A stretch of 64,000 nucleotides of DNA from the NCBI RefSeq assembly GCF_902170565.1, contig NZ_CABHXX010000095.1, positions 124,001-188,000 of the forward strand, written 5' to 3'. Origin of the DNA: Yersinia thracica (GTDB taxonomy: Bacteria > Pseudomonadota > Gammaproteobacteria > Enterobacterales > Enterobacteriaceae). How positions within the stretch are numbered: the stretch's first letter is position 1; each line of letters opens with the position of its first letter. Under the pieces are notes generated by a model. It did not search any database. It saw only the letters and a list, made by a program, of their open reading frames with translations, and was not told the origin of the DNA. The position numbers and the translations under genes are program-made. Below are positions 1 through 9,099 of the stretch, one piece after another.

Positions 1-78
1 TAACTCTCTCCGTTACCCCTAATATTTCCAGGATCTGTGTCATCAAAAATTTTATTTTTTTAAAAATGATGGAGGATT

Positions 79-111
79 ATGAAAATATATCCTAATAAGA
101 ATGTTTACTAA
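79..111 (+). other. Ten-codon ORF with strong Shine-Dalgarno upstream of the toxin gene
   Basis: An ATG at 79 follows a textbook GGAGG (71-75) by three bases and opens a reading frame of ten codons (MKIYPNKNVY) ending in TAA. The spacing is short but the SD is stronger than those of many real genes here. It could be a leader peptide for the toxin gene that starts at 206, or the surviving 5' end of a decayed gene. There is no conserved match I recognise, so this is only a candidate. Confidence 0.2.
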
Positions 112-205
112 AAAAATAAGCCATGTCAGGCTAAGGGGTGAGGGGTTAAAGTCAAGTGTTATTTGCATTGTAATTATATTGATTCAAATGAATGAGGACA
201 TTTCA

Positions 206-1285
206 ATGGATTTAAACCAAACGGCATTAAATATTAATAATTCCAATAAATCTCAATCTTCTCTGGCAATTATTATTCAAGGTTACTGCACTAGCGTGCT
301 GGAACAATCTAACGTTGATTTTTCTTATGACCAATCGCTCAGTGAGTACCAACAGAAAATAAATAGCTCACTAGCTACTGCACAGAGCCATGCGAGTTAT
401 TATCTGGATACCCTACAAAAGCGGATAATAAGCAATATATCTAATATTGGGAATTATTATGCACTCCATCAAGAGGTTCCCAAAAGTGTTCCTGAAAACG
501 CAACAGCACAAGATTGGCTACCAGTCATTCAGGCATTATTGACCATATCACAACAATATGAGTCAGCGTCTAGCCAGACTTCTTCCTTACTTAGTAGCCT
601 CTCTGAAGAACTGAGCAGTGATACCGGAAATTTCAATCAGATTGTAACTGATTTAAACACGGCACTAAATGGAAATAATGGCGTACTCAATAGTAATCGA
701 GAACAAATAGCCGCACTTGATACTAAAATAGCGGGAGAGGAGGCGGGGATAGTACTGAGTTTTGTCGGTTTAATTGGAGGGATAATATCCATTTTTATCG
801 GTGCAATTGCAGACGTTGTCACCGGTGGTGCTGCGATCGGTATGGTAGTTGGTGGGGCTATAACAGTATGTACATCTCTTGCTGGTGAGGGGGCTTCCAT
901 TGCCGAACTTGTTGGAGATATGAAACTGAAAGCAACCTTGTTGGCAGAGGATGCTGACTTACAAGCTGAGGTTAAGCTTGCACATGGGATTTCATCAGGA
1001 TACCAATCACTTGCTAGTAGGGTTGGCTTAGCAGTCACTGCAGCGGAAAATATGGCAAACTCGTGGTCTAGCCTCTCTTCTGATTTATCAAGTTTAGTCA
1101 GCGATTTAAATAATGGCATAATGAGCTCAGATGATGTGAGAGTTTTATTCTTGAATGCGGCGGATTCAGAGATAGTAACAGTTACACAGGATGTCGATAC
1201 TATTAAAAAACAAATGGATGGCATCAATACGGTCACCGCAAGTTCTGGCCAGACAATTTTTGATATTCTTCCAAGTTACTCCTAA
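206..1285 (+). CDS. HBL/NHE/Mak-like alpha-helical pore-forming toxin component
   Basis: This 359-residue protein looks like a member of the Bacillus haemolytic enterotoxin (HBL/NHE) superfamily, which also includes Vibrio MakA and Aeromonas AhlB and shares the ClyA fold. Seen in the sequence: an N-terminal helical part with the motif IIQGYCTSVLEQSNVDFS, typical of the family, and long Ser/Gln/Ala-rich amphipathic helices. A strongly hydrophobic Gly/Ile/Val-rich stretch at about residues 178-228 (AGIVLSFVGLIGGIISIF and onward) would be the membrane-inserting head. More helices follow to the C terminus. There is no cleavable signal peptide, as in Mak proteins. The start at 206 is chosen because GAGGA at 194-198 is well spaced; the longer frame from 101 has no good SD. 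The DNA is AT-rich compared with neighbours, suggesting acquisition. Toxicity and partner requirements are inference. Confidence 0.65.
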   Translation: MDLNQTALNINNSNKSQSSLAIIIQGYCTSVLEQSNVDFSYDQSLSEYQQKINSSLATAQSHASYYLDTLQKRIISNISNIGNYYALHQEVPKSVPENATAQDWLPVIQALLTISQQYESASSQTSSLLSSLSEELSSDTGNFNQIVTDLNTALNGNNGVLNSNREQIAALDTKIAGEEAGIVLSFVGLIGGIISIFIGAIADVVTGGAAIGMVVGGAITVCTSLAGEGASIAELVGDMKLKATLLAEDADLQAEVKLAHGISSGYQSLASRVGLAVTAAENMANSWSSLSSDLSSLVSDLNNGIMSSDDVRVLFLNAADSEIVTVTQDVDTIKKQMDGINTVTASSGQTIFDILPSYS

Positions 1286-1291
1286 ATACTG

Positions 1292-1325
1292 AGTAGAGCC
1301 TAAGTATTTTGGCTCTACTATTTAA
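1292..1325 (+). terminator. Intergenic hairpin between the two toxin-locus genes
   Basis: AGTAGAGCC (1292-1300) and GGCTCTACT (1311-1319) form a perfect nine-pair stem with a ten-base loop, followed by ATTTAA rather than a run of T. It ends eight bases before the SD-like AAAAGGA of the next gene. It may be a partial terminator or an mRNA stabiliser that sets the ratio of the two products. Confidence 0.5.
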
Positions 1326-1376
1326 TAAAAGGATAATATTATCAATATATATCAATATAAAGAAACCATTAGCGAT

Positions 1377-1967
1377 ATGTCAGGCACTTTGTCTGATAAT
1401 TATAGTGAACTACCCCAACCAGCCAAGGTGTATGTTAATCGGGCAATAGCAAGCGCTAATGATGCATTCAATGCATGTACAAGTATTATATCTTCTATTC
1501 TCGAACCCGCAGAACAGTGGGAAAGTATACTTAATGTGGCTTCACAAGATATTGAGAATAAAGACATACAAAGTTGTCGTTATCAATTATCTGGAATGCA
1601 AGTTGGTGTAACCAATTCCATTAGTGGCATTGAGTTACAGTTAGGAAATATAGAAGGTATATCCGAGGATTTGCAAGATATACTGCTCATTCCTGTCCAA
1701 AATTATCAACCTGAACAGGGAGAAATTCCTGAATCAACAATATCTCAATTTAGGGGAGATATAGAGTTATTATTTAATACAGTTACTGGTCTTCAAGATT
1801 TTTGCGAGGTTGTATTAGGCGATCTTAATGCATTAAATGATACTCTGAACATAGGTGTTAATCCCTACGATCATGATGCTTATAATTCACTTGAAGTTGC
1901 TAAAATGCAAGTAGATACATGCTATAAAGGGATAACTACCCTAAGGAATAATGTGTTTGAGGGTTAA
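1377..1967 (+). CDS. Small helical protein paired with the toxin gene, function unknown
   Basis: Read from the first ATG this is 196 residues, predicted to be mostly helical and acidic, with no signal peptide and no membrane segment. I do not recognise its family. Position, strand and AT-rich composition link it to the preceding HBL/Mak-like gene, and multi-component helical toxins often have such partners, so a toxin subunit, chaperone or immunity role are all possible. The start is doubtful. The ATG at 1377 has no convincing SD, whereas AAAAGGA at 1327-1333 is correctly spaced for the in-frame codons ATT (1338) or ATC (1341). The frame is open upstream to a TAA at 1326. The true protein may be about 12 residues longer and begin at a rare non-AUG codon. 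Confidence 0.6.
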   Translation: MSGTLSDNYSELPQPAKVYVNRAIASANDAFNACTSIISSILEPAEQWESILNVASQDIENKDIQSCRYQLSGMQVGVTNSISGIELQLGNIEGISEDLQDILLIPVQNYQPEQGEIPESTISQFRGDIELLFNTVTGLQDFCEVVLGDLNALNDTLNIGVNPYDHDAYNSLEVAKMQVDTCYKGITTLRNNVFEG

Positions 1968-2051
1968 GAATAAGTCATTATTTCCACTATTCTGATATTG
2001 AAAGTAAGCTCCAATTATCTTTATTGATTATTTTCAGGAGACATAATCAGT

Positions 2052-2075
2052 ATGTCGGAAGATATCCAAAAGTGA
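2052..2075 (+). other. Seven-codon ORF with SD after the toxin pair, possible gene remnant
   Basis: CAGGAGA (2035-2041) is followed by ATG at 2052 and only seven codons (MSEDIQK) before TGA. The arrangement looks like the start of a third gene that was lost to a deletion or stop, but the stretch up to 2110 gives no recognisable protein in any frame. Confidence 0.2.
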
Positions 2076-2107
2076 AGGGTTCGTTTTGACGAGGTACTTA
2101 CAGATAA

Positions 2108-2137
2108 ATAAAGGCCCCACTAAGGTGGAGCCTTTTA
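2108..2137 (-). terminator. Bidirectional terminator, end of pflB
   Basis: AAGGCCCCAC (2111-2120) and GTGGAGCCTT (2125-2134) pair with one mismatch around a TAAG loop. Read on the minus strand the hairpin is followed by TTTATTTA, so it serves pflB. On the plus strand CTTTTAGTTTA follows, so it can also end the toxin transcript. Confidence 0.75.
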
Positions 2138-2160
2138 GTTTAATCTATTTTAGTTAGAAC

Positions 2161-4443
2161 TTATATTGACTGAGTGAATGTACGAGTAATCACATCCTGC
2201 TGTTGTTCTTTAGTCAGCGCATTGAAACGAACAGCGTAACCAGAGACACGGATAGTCAACTGCGGATATTTTTCCGGATTTTCCATCGCGTCTAACAGCA
2301 TTTCACGGTTCATTACGTTCACGTTCAGGTGTTGACCACCTTCGATGGACGCTTCGTGATGGAAGTAACCATCCATCAGACCTGCCAGGTTAGCTTTACG
2401 AACTTCGTCATCTTTACCCAGTGCATTTGGCACGATAGAGAAGGTATAAGAAATACCATCTTTCGCGTAAGCAAACGGCAGTTTAGCAACAGAAGTCAGA
2501 GAGGCAACAGCACCTTTCTGGTCACGACCGTGCATTGGGTTAGCACCTGGACCGAATGGAGCGCCAGCGCGGCGACCATCTGGGGTGTTACCGGTTTTCT
2601 TACCATAAACCACGTTAGAGGTGATGGTCAGTACAGACTGAGTGGCTACTGCACCACGGTAAGTACGCAGCTTCTGAATTTTCTTCATGAAGCGCTCAAC
2701 CAGGTCACAGGCGATGTCATCAACACGTGAGTCGTTGTTACCAAACTGTGGATATTCGCCTTCGATGTTGAAGTCGATAGCCAGGCCATCAGCATCACGA
2801 ATGGTGCTTACTTTGGCATATTTGATAGCAGACAGGGAGTCAGCAGCAACAGACAGACCTGCGATACCACACGCCATAGTACGGTAAACATCACGGTCAT
2901 GCAGTGCCATCAGCGCAGCTTCATAGCTGTACTTGTCATGCATGTAGTGAATGATGTTCAGCGAGGTAACGTATTGTTTAGCCAACCAATCCATAAAGTG
3001 ATCCATGCGTTCCATGACTTTGTCATAGTCCAGCACTTCATCCATCATTGGCGCTTCTTTCGGGCCAACCTGGATCTTCATTTTTTCATCAACGCCGCCA
3101 TTGATTGCGTACAACATGGTTTTCGCCAGGTTGGCACGAGCGCCGAAGAACTGCATTTGTTTACCGACAATCATTGGGCTAACACAACAAGCGATAGCAT
3201 AGTCATCGTTGTTGAAGTCAGGGCGCATCAGATCATCGTTTTCATACTGTACAGATGAAGTATCGATAGACACTTTAGCTGCATATTTTTTGAAGTTCAG
3301 TGGCAGCTTTTCAGACCACAGAATGGTCATGTTCGGCTCTGGAGACGGCCCCATGGTGTACAGGGTGTTCAAGAAGCGGAAGCTGGTTTTAGTCACCAGA
3401 GTACGGCCATCAACGCCCATACCTGCTAGTGATTCAGTTGCCCAGATTGGGTCACCAGAGAACAATTCATCATACTCAGGGGTACGCAGGAAGCGAACCA
3501 TACGCAGTTTCATCACCAAATGGTCAATCAATTCCTGCGCTTCGATTTCGGTCAGTTTACCTTCTTTCATGTCACGTTCGATGTAAACGTCAAGGAAAGT
3601 AGACACGCGGCCGAAGGACATGGCAGCACCGTTCTGAGATTTAACCGCAGCCAGATAGCCGAAGTAAGTCCACTGTACTGCTTCTTTAGCGTTAGTCGCT
3701 GGACCTGAGATATCGCAACCATATTTGGCTGCCATTTCTTTGATTTGACCCAGAGCACGATGCTGTTCAGCAATTTCTTCGCGCAGCTGGATAGTCATTT
3801 CCAGGTCTTTGCCGTTTTCCAGGTCATCCTGCAGCGAGTTGAACTGAGCCAGTTTGTCTTTCATCAGGTAGTCGATACCGTAAACGGCTACGCGACGATA
3901 GTCACCGATGATACGGCCACGACCATAAGCATCTGGCAAACCAGTCAGTACACCAGATTTACGGCAGTTCAGAATGTCTTTGGTATAAACGTCAAACACA
4001 CCTTGGTTGTGTGTTTTACGGTAATCGGTGAAAACTTTTTTCAGTTGTGGGTCAAGCTCACGACCATAAACTTTGCAAGAGCCTTCGACCATTTTGATGC
4101 CGCCGAATGGGATCAGCGCACGTTTCAATGGTTTTTCAGTCTGCAAACCAACGATGGTTTCCAGATCTTTATCAATATAACCCGCATCATGGGAAGTGAT
4201 GGTCGCGACTACGTCGGTATCGAAATCAACTGGCGCATGAGTGCGGTTTTCCAGTTTGATGCCTTCCATAACTTTCGCCCACAGCTTGTCGGTCGCTTCG
4301 GTAGAGCCGGCAAGGAAGGATTCATCGCCTTCATAAGGCGTGTAGTTTTTCTGGATGAAGTCACGAACGTTGACTTCTTTCTGCCAATCACCTTGGGTAA
4401 AACCTTGCCATGCTTTGGCCAATTTTTCATTAAGTTCGGTCAT
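2161..4443 (-). CDS. pflB: Pyruvate formate-lyase (formate C-acetyltransferase)
   Basis: This cytoplasmic glycyl-radical enzyme cleaves pyruvate with CoA to acetyl-CoA and formate during anaerobic growth. Reading from the ATG at 4443 gives 760 residues, exactly the E. coli length; the open frame extends 23 codons further upstream but without homology. The catalytic cysteine pair is visible in IACCVSPM (residues 419-420 counting Met; Cys418/419 in the literature). The radical glycine lies near the C terminus in RVSGYAVRF. It lies 52 bases downstream of focA and shares its promoters. In E. coli the activase gene pflA follows; here the AT-rich toxin-like pair lies in that place on the opposite strand, and pflA is not within the window. 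Confidence 0.98.
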   Translation of the reverse strand: MTELNEKLAKAWQGFTQGDWQKEVNVRDFIQKNYTPYEGDESFLAGSTEATDKLWAKVMEGIKLENRTHAPVDFDTDVVATITSHDAGYIDKDLETIVGLQTEKPLKRALIPFGGIKMVEGSCKVYGRELDPQLKKVFTDYRKTHNQGVFDVYTKDILNCRKSGVLTGLPDAYGRGRIIGDYRRVAVYGIDYLMKDKLAQFNSLQDDLENGKDLEMTIQLREEIAEQHRALGQIKEMAAKYGCDISGPATNAKEAVQWTYFGYLAAVKSQNGAAMSFGRVSTFLDVYIERDMKEGKLTEIEAQELIDHLVMKLRMVRFLRTPEYDELFSGDPIWATESLAGMGVDGRTLVTKTSFRFLNTLYTMGPSPEPNMTILWSEKLPLNFKKYAAKVSIDTSSVQYENDDLMRPDFNNDDYAIACCVSPMIVGKQMQFFGARANLAKTMLYAINGGVDEKMKIQVGPKEAPMMDEVLDYDKVMERMDHFMDWLAKQYVTSLNIIHYMHDKYSYEAALMALHDRDVYRTMACGIAGLSVAADSLSAIKYAKVSTIRDADGLAIDFNIEGEYPQFGNNDSRVDDIACDLVERFMKKIQKLRTYRGAVATQSVLTITSNVVYGKKTGNTPDGRRAGAPFGPGANPMHGRDQKGAVASLTSVAKLPFAYAKDGISYTFSIVPNALGKDDEVRKANLAGLMDGYFHHEASIEGGQHLNVNVMNREMLLDAMENPEKYPQLTIRVSGYAVRFNALTKEQQQDVITRTFTQSI

Positions 4444-4495
4444 AATGCATCTACCTTTTAATGTGAATTTCTTCGAAAACCGTGTGCGGCCACAC

Positions 4496-5353
4496 TTAGT
4501 GTTGCTGGTCACCGCGCAGATAAATTATCCAGTAAGTCAACCCTACCAATAATCCGCCACCAATGATGTTGCCGATAGTGACCGGGATCAGGTTATCAAT
4601 AATAAAGTTACTTACGGTTAAGTGAGCAAATTGCTCCGGTGCAGCTCCTATGGATTGCCAAAACTCAGGCGATGCGAAGTTTTTAATCACAATACCCATA
4701 GGGATCATAAACATATTCGCGATGCTATGCTCAAAACCGCTGGCAACAAACATCCCCACCGGTAAAATCATCGCAAACATTTTGTCCATTATGGTACGGC
4801 CGGAGTAACTCATCCAAACCGCCAGGCAGACCATTAAGTTAGCCAGAATACCTAAACAGACTGCTTCAACAAAAGTATGGTGCAATTTGTGGTCGGCTGT
4901 TTGTAAAACATTCAGACCCCATTGACCATTTGCCACCGTATATTGCCCCGCAAACCAAATAAGGCACACGAAAAATAGCGCGCCGCACAGGTTTCCAATA
5001 TAGACATTAACCCAGTTGCATCCCAGTTGGCGCCAGGTAATACGGCCACTGGCTTTGGCTACAGTTGTGAGCACAGTAGAAGTGAAAAGATCACCACCAC
5101 ATACCACGACTAACATTAGCCCCAGGGAGAAACAAATACCACCCACCAACTTGGCAAAGCCGAAAGGCACGCCTGCGGTACCGGTAGTCGCTGTAATATA
5201 AAAAACAAACGCAATTGAAATAAACACACCAGCAGTAATCGCTAAATAAAAAGTTTTTAGCGGATGCTTGGTGGCTTTATAGACACCGGCATCTTCGGCT
5301 ACTTTAGCCATTGCCGCAGGTAATAATGCATCGAAGGGGTTGTCAGCTTTCAC
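4496..5353 (-). CDS. focA: Formate channel FocA
   Basis: This 285-residue inner-membrane pentameric channel of the formate/nitrite transporter family passes formate made by PflB in either direction. The sequence shows six hydrophobic segments, an N-terminal cytoplasmic helix ([15 protein letters not shown]) that in E. coli contacts PflB, and family motifs such as [15 protein letters not shown] and [14 protein letters not shown], the latter with the channel histidine. Length matches E. coli FocA (285). The gene is first in the focA-pflB operon, and the long region upstream carries an FNR-like site, as expected for anaerobic induction. Confidence 0.97.
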   Translation of the reverse strand: MKADNPFDALLPAAMAKVAEDAGVYKATKHPLKTFYLAITAGVFISIAFVFYITATTGTAGVPFGFAKLVGGICFSLGLMLVVVCGGDLFTSTVLTTVAKASGRITWRQLGCNWVNVYIGNLCGALFFVCLIWFAGQYTVANGQWGLNVLQTADHKLHHTFVEAVCLGILANLMVCLAVWMSYSGRTIMDKMFAMILPVGMFVASGFEHSIANMFMIPMGIVIKNFASPEFWQSIGAAPEQFAHLTVSNFIIDNLIPVTIGNIIGGGLLVGLTYWIIYLRGDQQH

Positions 5354-6000
5354 ACTAACTCTCTCTTAAGGGTTAATAAAGCACAACGAGATACTAGCAA
5401 AGCAGTATAGCGTGAAAATTGATATGGATCATATTGCGAGAGTTTAGTTCGCTTTAAAACACTACGAAATGTGTGCTTAATAAGGTTAACTTTTTGATTT
5501 TTAAAATAAAAAAATATTTTAAGATTTACAAATATTTTTGATTACACTGTTTTAAAGCCGTTGAGAACGTTAAATAAAAACAGCATTTGTAGCTATTTTT
5601 ATTCATCGGCGTAATTAAAAATTAACTATTTATTCACCTGTTTGTCTGTTTTATCTAATTGGCAAATAATGTTTGTTTAAAGGTGCTGTTTTTACCCCAA
5701 GCGGCGTCAGAAAATAACGTTTTTTTATGACAAAAACAATTGTTGGCTGATGTCATTGGTATTTATTTAGGTTAGGAATAATTGCAGAAATTAATAACCG
5801 AAAAATTTGCGCTAAAAAAGTGGCGAAATGCCGCTTGAGATTAATGACAAAGTTGCTGAGAGTTCAGTGAGTGAAGGGTTTACCGCACCTAGGGGCGCTC
5901 CGGCGACTTTCGTCGCTACGACCCATTCGGCACATTTCCCCTTCAGTTGACTTTATCAGCTCCGGCAGAAAAATAACTAAAATCTGTGTGGCAGCGGGGC
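5354..6000 (-). promoter_or_regulatory. Long focA-pflB control region (gene-free)
   Basis: This 647-base stretch between ycaO and focA contains no plausible gene. It is AT-rich in its focA-proximal half, with several A and T tracts, which fits the multi-promoter, ArcA/IHF/FNR-controlled region known for E. coli focA-pfl. The ycaO-proximal end (5880-5945) is GC-richer and has a small GCGAC-TTTC-GTCGC hairpin at 5903-5916. Individual promoters were not resolved by eye. Confidence 0.6.
5419..5432 (-). promoter_or_regulatory. FNR box upstream of focA
   Basis: TTGATATGGATCAT matches the FNR consensus TTGAT-N4-ATCAA at nine of ten positions. It is centred about 72 bases before the focA start codon, a suitable place for activation of a short-leader anaerobic promoter. 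Confidence 0.7.
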
Positions 6001-7767
6001 TTACTCGCTTTTTGCCCAATAACGGCGTTTGGCCGCCTGCAATTTGGCATAAGCACCCAACAATGCTTGATGTGCTGGCAGAGCTTTGAGATCTTCATCG
6101 ACACTGAACAGGCCATTAAAGCGCTCTTCACCGGCGATAGCCGCTGATGCAGCCTCTACAGCTTCTTGACCATACATCTTCACAAAAGCGCCATAATACT
6201 GAGCCGCATCACGGTCTGGTTCTTGGGTCAGCAACAGCAGAGTTTGCAGGCAACGGTAATAATTCGCCTGTTTAGCGGTGAAGACAGAAGAGTTGAAATC
6301 TTGTGTCCACTCGACCCAAATTAGGGCTTGCTCTAAATCACCGCCCGCCAAGGCCAGCATAGATTTCAACTCACCCACCCGCAGTGTGTACCAACCGTTA
6401 TCTTTACCGGAAGCAATACCCAGCAGCTCACGGACTCGGGCGAAATCATCTAAACCTTCATCATCCAAGGTCTGAATGAGTTCCAGATATTGTGTTGGCT
6501 GCCAATCAGTGTCCGGCAGGGCCAGTAAAGTGCTGCGCAGATGCACGCCCATGGTGTTGTTCGCCATCAGCAAATCTTCGGCAGGGTAGATATCTGACCA
6601 GCCTGGCACCAGAATCCGGCAAGCATAGACACTTAAATGTTCATAATCAGCGATATACACTTCAGCATCTTCTTGCTTGAAGATAGCCATCAAGGTGGCG
6701 AATTCTTCTTCAGTGGTGCCTTTGAAGCTCCAATCCACGAAAGGATAATCAGCTTGTTGTTTAAACATATCCCAGCTGATTAAGCCGCTTGAATCGATAA
6801 AGTGTGTTTCCAGATTGGTGTGCTCAGCCACTTCTTCATCATCAAAGGTTGGCGCGGTAAACACATCCAAGTCTTTGAGGCTACGGCCTTGCAGTAACTC
6901 AGTCACGGTACGTTCAAGGGCGACACCGAAATCTGGGTGCGCGCCAAATGAAGCAAAACAAGTCCCGTTGGATGGGTTAAACAGCACCACACAAATGACC
7001 GGATAAGCACCGCCTAAAGAAGCATCGTAAGACAGGATCGGGAAACCTTCCTCTTCCAGCTTGGCGATAGCTTCTACTACGCCCGGATAGCGGTTTAACA
7101 CTTCGTCCGGGATTTCTGGCAAGCTGATAGATTCGGCGATAATGCGATTTTTTACTGAACGTTCAAACACTTCAGACAATGCTTGCACGCGGGCTTCATT
7201 GGCGGTATTCCCCGCAGACATACCGTTTGAAACATACAGATTGCCGATAATATTCATCGGAATATAGACGGTTTCTAAATCTGACTGGCGGGTGAATGGC
7301 AGAGAGCAAATACCGCGCGTAGCATTACCTGACTGCAAATCCACCAAATCACTGCTAACCAGCTCGTTTTCTGGATCGTAAAACGCCAGTAGGCGCTCAT
7401 CCAGAATACCTTCCGGCAACAAATCATCTTCAGGAATGGGGAACCATTTCTCATTCGGATAATGAACAAAATCACCTTCCGCAATGGCTTTGCCCAGATA
7501 GAAGTCCGCAAAGAAATAGTTAGTGGATAAACGTTCGAAATATTCACCCAAGGCCGAAGCCAATGCGGCTTTCTTGCTAGCGCCTTTGCCGTTGGTAAAG
7601 CACAGCGGACAGTCACGATCGCGGATATGTACCGACCAAACGTGAGGAACCGGATTCAGCCAAGAGGCTTCTTCAATATTAAAACCGAGGTCGCTCAGTT
7701 TTTGCTGAAAGCGGGAGATGGAGTCTTCCAGCGCGGCGTCTTTGCCGGGAATAAAAGTTTGGGTCAT
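6001..7767 (-). CDS. ycaO: YcaO, accessory factor for ribosomal protein S12 methylthiolation
   Basis: A 588-residue YcaO-domain protein, near-collinear with E. coli YcaO (586). The superfamily uses ATP to activate backbone amides; the E. coli protein is linked to RimO-dependent beta-methylthiolation of S12. Visible features are the N terminus MTQTFIPGKDAALEDS, the nucleotide-binding region with KGASKKAALASALGEYFERL and EARVQALSEVFERSVKNRI, and a C-terminal TPR-like region. One difference from E. coli is Ser for Tyr in VFERSVKNR. The start at 7767 follows the family alignment; an in-frame GTG three codons upstream is possible. It is transcribed toward focA, as in E. coli. Confidence 0.95.
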   Translation of the reverse strand: MTQTFIPGKDAALEDSISRFQQKLSDLGFNIEEASWLNPVPHVWSVHIRDRDCPLCFTNGKGASKKAALASALGEYFERLSTNYFFADFYLGKAIAEGDFVHYPNEKWFPIPEDDLLPEGILDERLLAFYDPENELVSSDLVDLQSGNATRGICSLPFTRQSDLETVYIPMNIIGNLYVSNGMSAGNTANEARVQALSEVFERSVKNRIIAESISLPEIPDEVLNRYPGVVEAIAKLEEEGFPILSYDASLGGAYPVICVVLFNPSNGTCFASFGAHPDFGVALERTVTELLQGRSLKDLDVFTAPTFDDEEVAEHTNLETHFIDSSGLISWDMFKQQADYPFVDWSFKGTTEEEFATLMAIFKQEDAEVYIADYEHLSVYACRILVPGWSDIYPAEDLLMANNTMGVHLRSTLLALPDTDWQPTQYLELIQTLDDEGLDDFARVRELLGIASGKDNGWYTLRVGELKSMLALAGGDLEQALIWVEWTQDFNSSVFTAKQANYYRCLQTLLLLTQEPDRDAAQYYGAFVKMYGQEAVEAASAAIAGEERFNGLFSVDEDLKALPAHQALLGAYAKLQAAKRRYWAKSE

Positions 7768-7862
7768 TGGCTTCACTTTTTGGCGGTACTAAAAACGCGC
7801 AATCATACGGGGTTTTAGTTAATAGCTCCATGTATTCCTAAAGCGCAGTAAATGTCACAGTT

Positions 7863-7876
7863 TTGATATGGATATT
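7863..7876 (+). promoter_or_regulatory. Weak FNR-like site upstream of ansB
   Basis: TTGATATGGATATT has one perfect FNR half (TTGAT) and a poor second half, about 46 bases before the ansB start. E. coli ansB is co-activated by FNR and CRP. The match is too weak to rely on alone. Confidence 0.35.
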
Positions 7877-7915
7877 CCGGATAATTCGCTAGCTCATAAA
7901 TGATGGAGTCATAAT

Positions 7916-8953
7916 ATGAAGTCTATAAAGCTAACTGTCTTAGCCGGAATCTTAGCAGGGATCAGTGGTTCGGCCTTTGCTCTCCCCAATATCACCTTGT
8001 TGGCGACCGGGGGAACTATCGCCGGTGGCGGCGATTCAGCCACTAAATCAAACTATACTGCCGGTAAACTGGGCGTGGATGCCTTGGTCGACGCCGTGCC
8101 GGAAATGAAAAAACTCGCCAATATTCAAGGTGAGCAAGTGGTGAATATTGGCTCTCAGGATATGAATGATGAAGTTTGGTTGAAATTGGCAAAAAAAATT
8201 AATGCTGATTGTGCCAAAACCGACGGATTCGTCATTACCCATGGGACGGATACATTGGAGGAAACGGCTTATTTTCTCGACTTAACCGTCAATTGTGATA
8301 AGCCGGTAGTGATGGTGGGGGCAATGCGCCCGGCGACTGCTCTGGGCGCTGATGGCCCACTGAATCTCTACAATGCCGTGGTGGTGGCCAGTGATATCAA
8401 CTCGGCTAAACGCGGGGTGCTGGTGGCCATGAATGATCAGGTCTTGACGGGCCGTGATGTGATGAAAACCAATACCACCTCGGTGCAAACCTTCCAGTCA
8501 CCTAATACTGGCCCACTGGGTTATATCTATGATGGCAAAGTGAATTATCTGCATCAGCCCGTACCAAGGCAGACAGCTTTTGATATCAGTAAGCTGAATG
8601 AGTTACCGAAAGTGGGCATTATTTATAACTACGCTAATGCGTCCGATTTGCCAGCTAAGGCATTGATTGCTGATGGATATAAAGGAATTGTCAGTGCCGG
8701 TGTGGGCAACGGCAACCTTTATCACACTGTGTTCGATACCCTGGCAACCGCAGCACATAATGGTGTTGCCGTGGTGCGCTCATCCCGTGTACCCACCGGC
8801 TCGACCACTGAAGATGCTGAAGTGGATGATACTAAATATGGCTTTGTTGCCTCTGGCTCACTTAATCCACAAAAGGCACGGGTATTGCTGCAATTAGCAT
8901 TAACCCAAACGCAAAAACCACAAGAAATTCAAAAATTGTTCCACACCTATTGA
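7916..8953 (+). CDS. ansB: Periplasmic L-asparaginase II
   Basis: This 345-residue enzyme hydrolyses L-asparagine to aspartate and ammonia in the periplasm. A Sec signal peptide is clear (MKSIKLTVLAGILAGISGSAFA, written here as residues 1-22), with cleavage expected after AFA. The mature protein starts LPNITLLATGGTIAGGG, which carries the first catalytic threonine. The second motif VITHGTDTLEETAYF carries the Thr-Asp pair and is followed by the catalytic lysine region VMVGAMRPATALGADG. Length is normal for the family (348 in E. coli). The gene stands alone between ycaO (divergent) and ycaP. Placement here is a Yersinia feature; in E. coli ansB is elsewhere. Confidence 0.96.
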   Translation: MKSIKLTVLAGILAGISGSAFALPNITLLATGGTIAGGGDSATKSNYTAGKLGVDALVDAVPEMKKLANIQGEQVVNIGSQDMNDEVWLKLAKKINADCAKTDGFVITHGTDTLEETAYFLDLTVNCDKPVVMVGAMRPATALGADGPLNLYNAVVVASDINSAKRGVLVAMNDQVLTGRDVMKTNTTSVQTFQSPNTGPLGYIYDGKVNYLHQPVPRQTAFDISKLNELPKVGIIYNYANASDLPAKALIADGYKGIVSAGVGNGNLYHTVFDTLATAAHNGVAVVRSSRVPTGSTTEDAEVDDTKYGFVASGSLNPQKARVLLQLALTQTQKPQEIQKLFHTY

Positions 8954-8969
8954 TCTAGTCAAACTCTGA

Positions 8970-8995
8970 CGGGGGCTGCGGCCTCCGTATCTCTT
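8970..8995 (+). terminator. Probable ansB terminator
   Basis: CGGGGGC (8970-8976) pairs with GCCTCCG (8981-8987) with one G-T pair around a TGCG tetraloop; the tail TATCTCTTT is only moderately T-rich. Confidence 0.5.
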
Positions 8996-9099
8996 TACTA
9001 CCTGTAATCTGAAATAAAAATGCTAATACCTTCAGTCAGCTACCTTTAACAGGTGCGCGGCAACATTTTGCCCTTTTTTAGACGGCAGGATAACAATAA

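Noticed and set aside
637-1236. Minus-strand ORF of 199 codons opposite the toxin gene
   Set aside because: Composition is the complement of the Ser/Ala-rich toxin; no SD and no homology, while the plus strand has a coherent family match.
3745-4461. Long plus-strand ORF (238 codons) opposite pflB
   Set aside because: It is the antisense of a highly expressed, codon-biased gene; no SD, no recognisable protein. The other plus-strand ORFs in 2329-4552 are rejected for the same reason.
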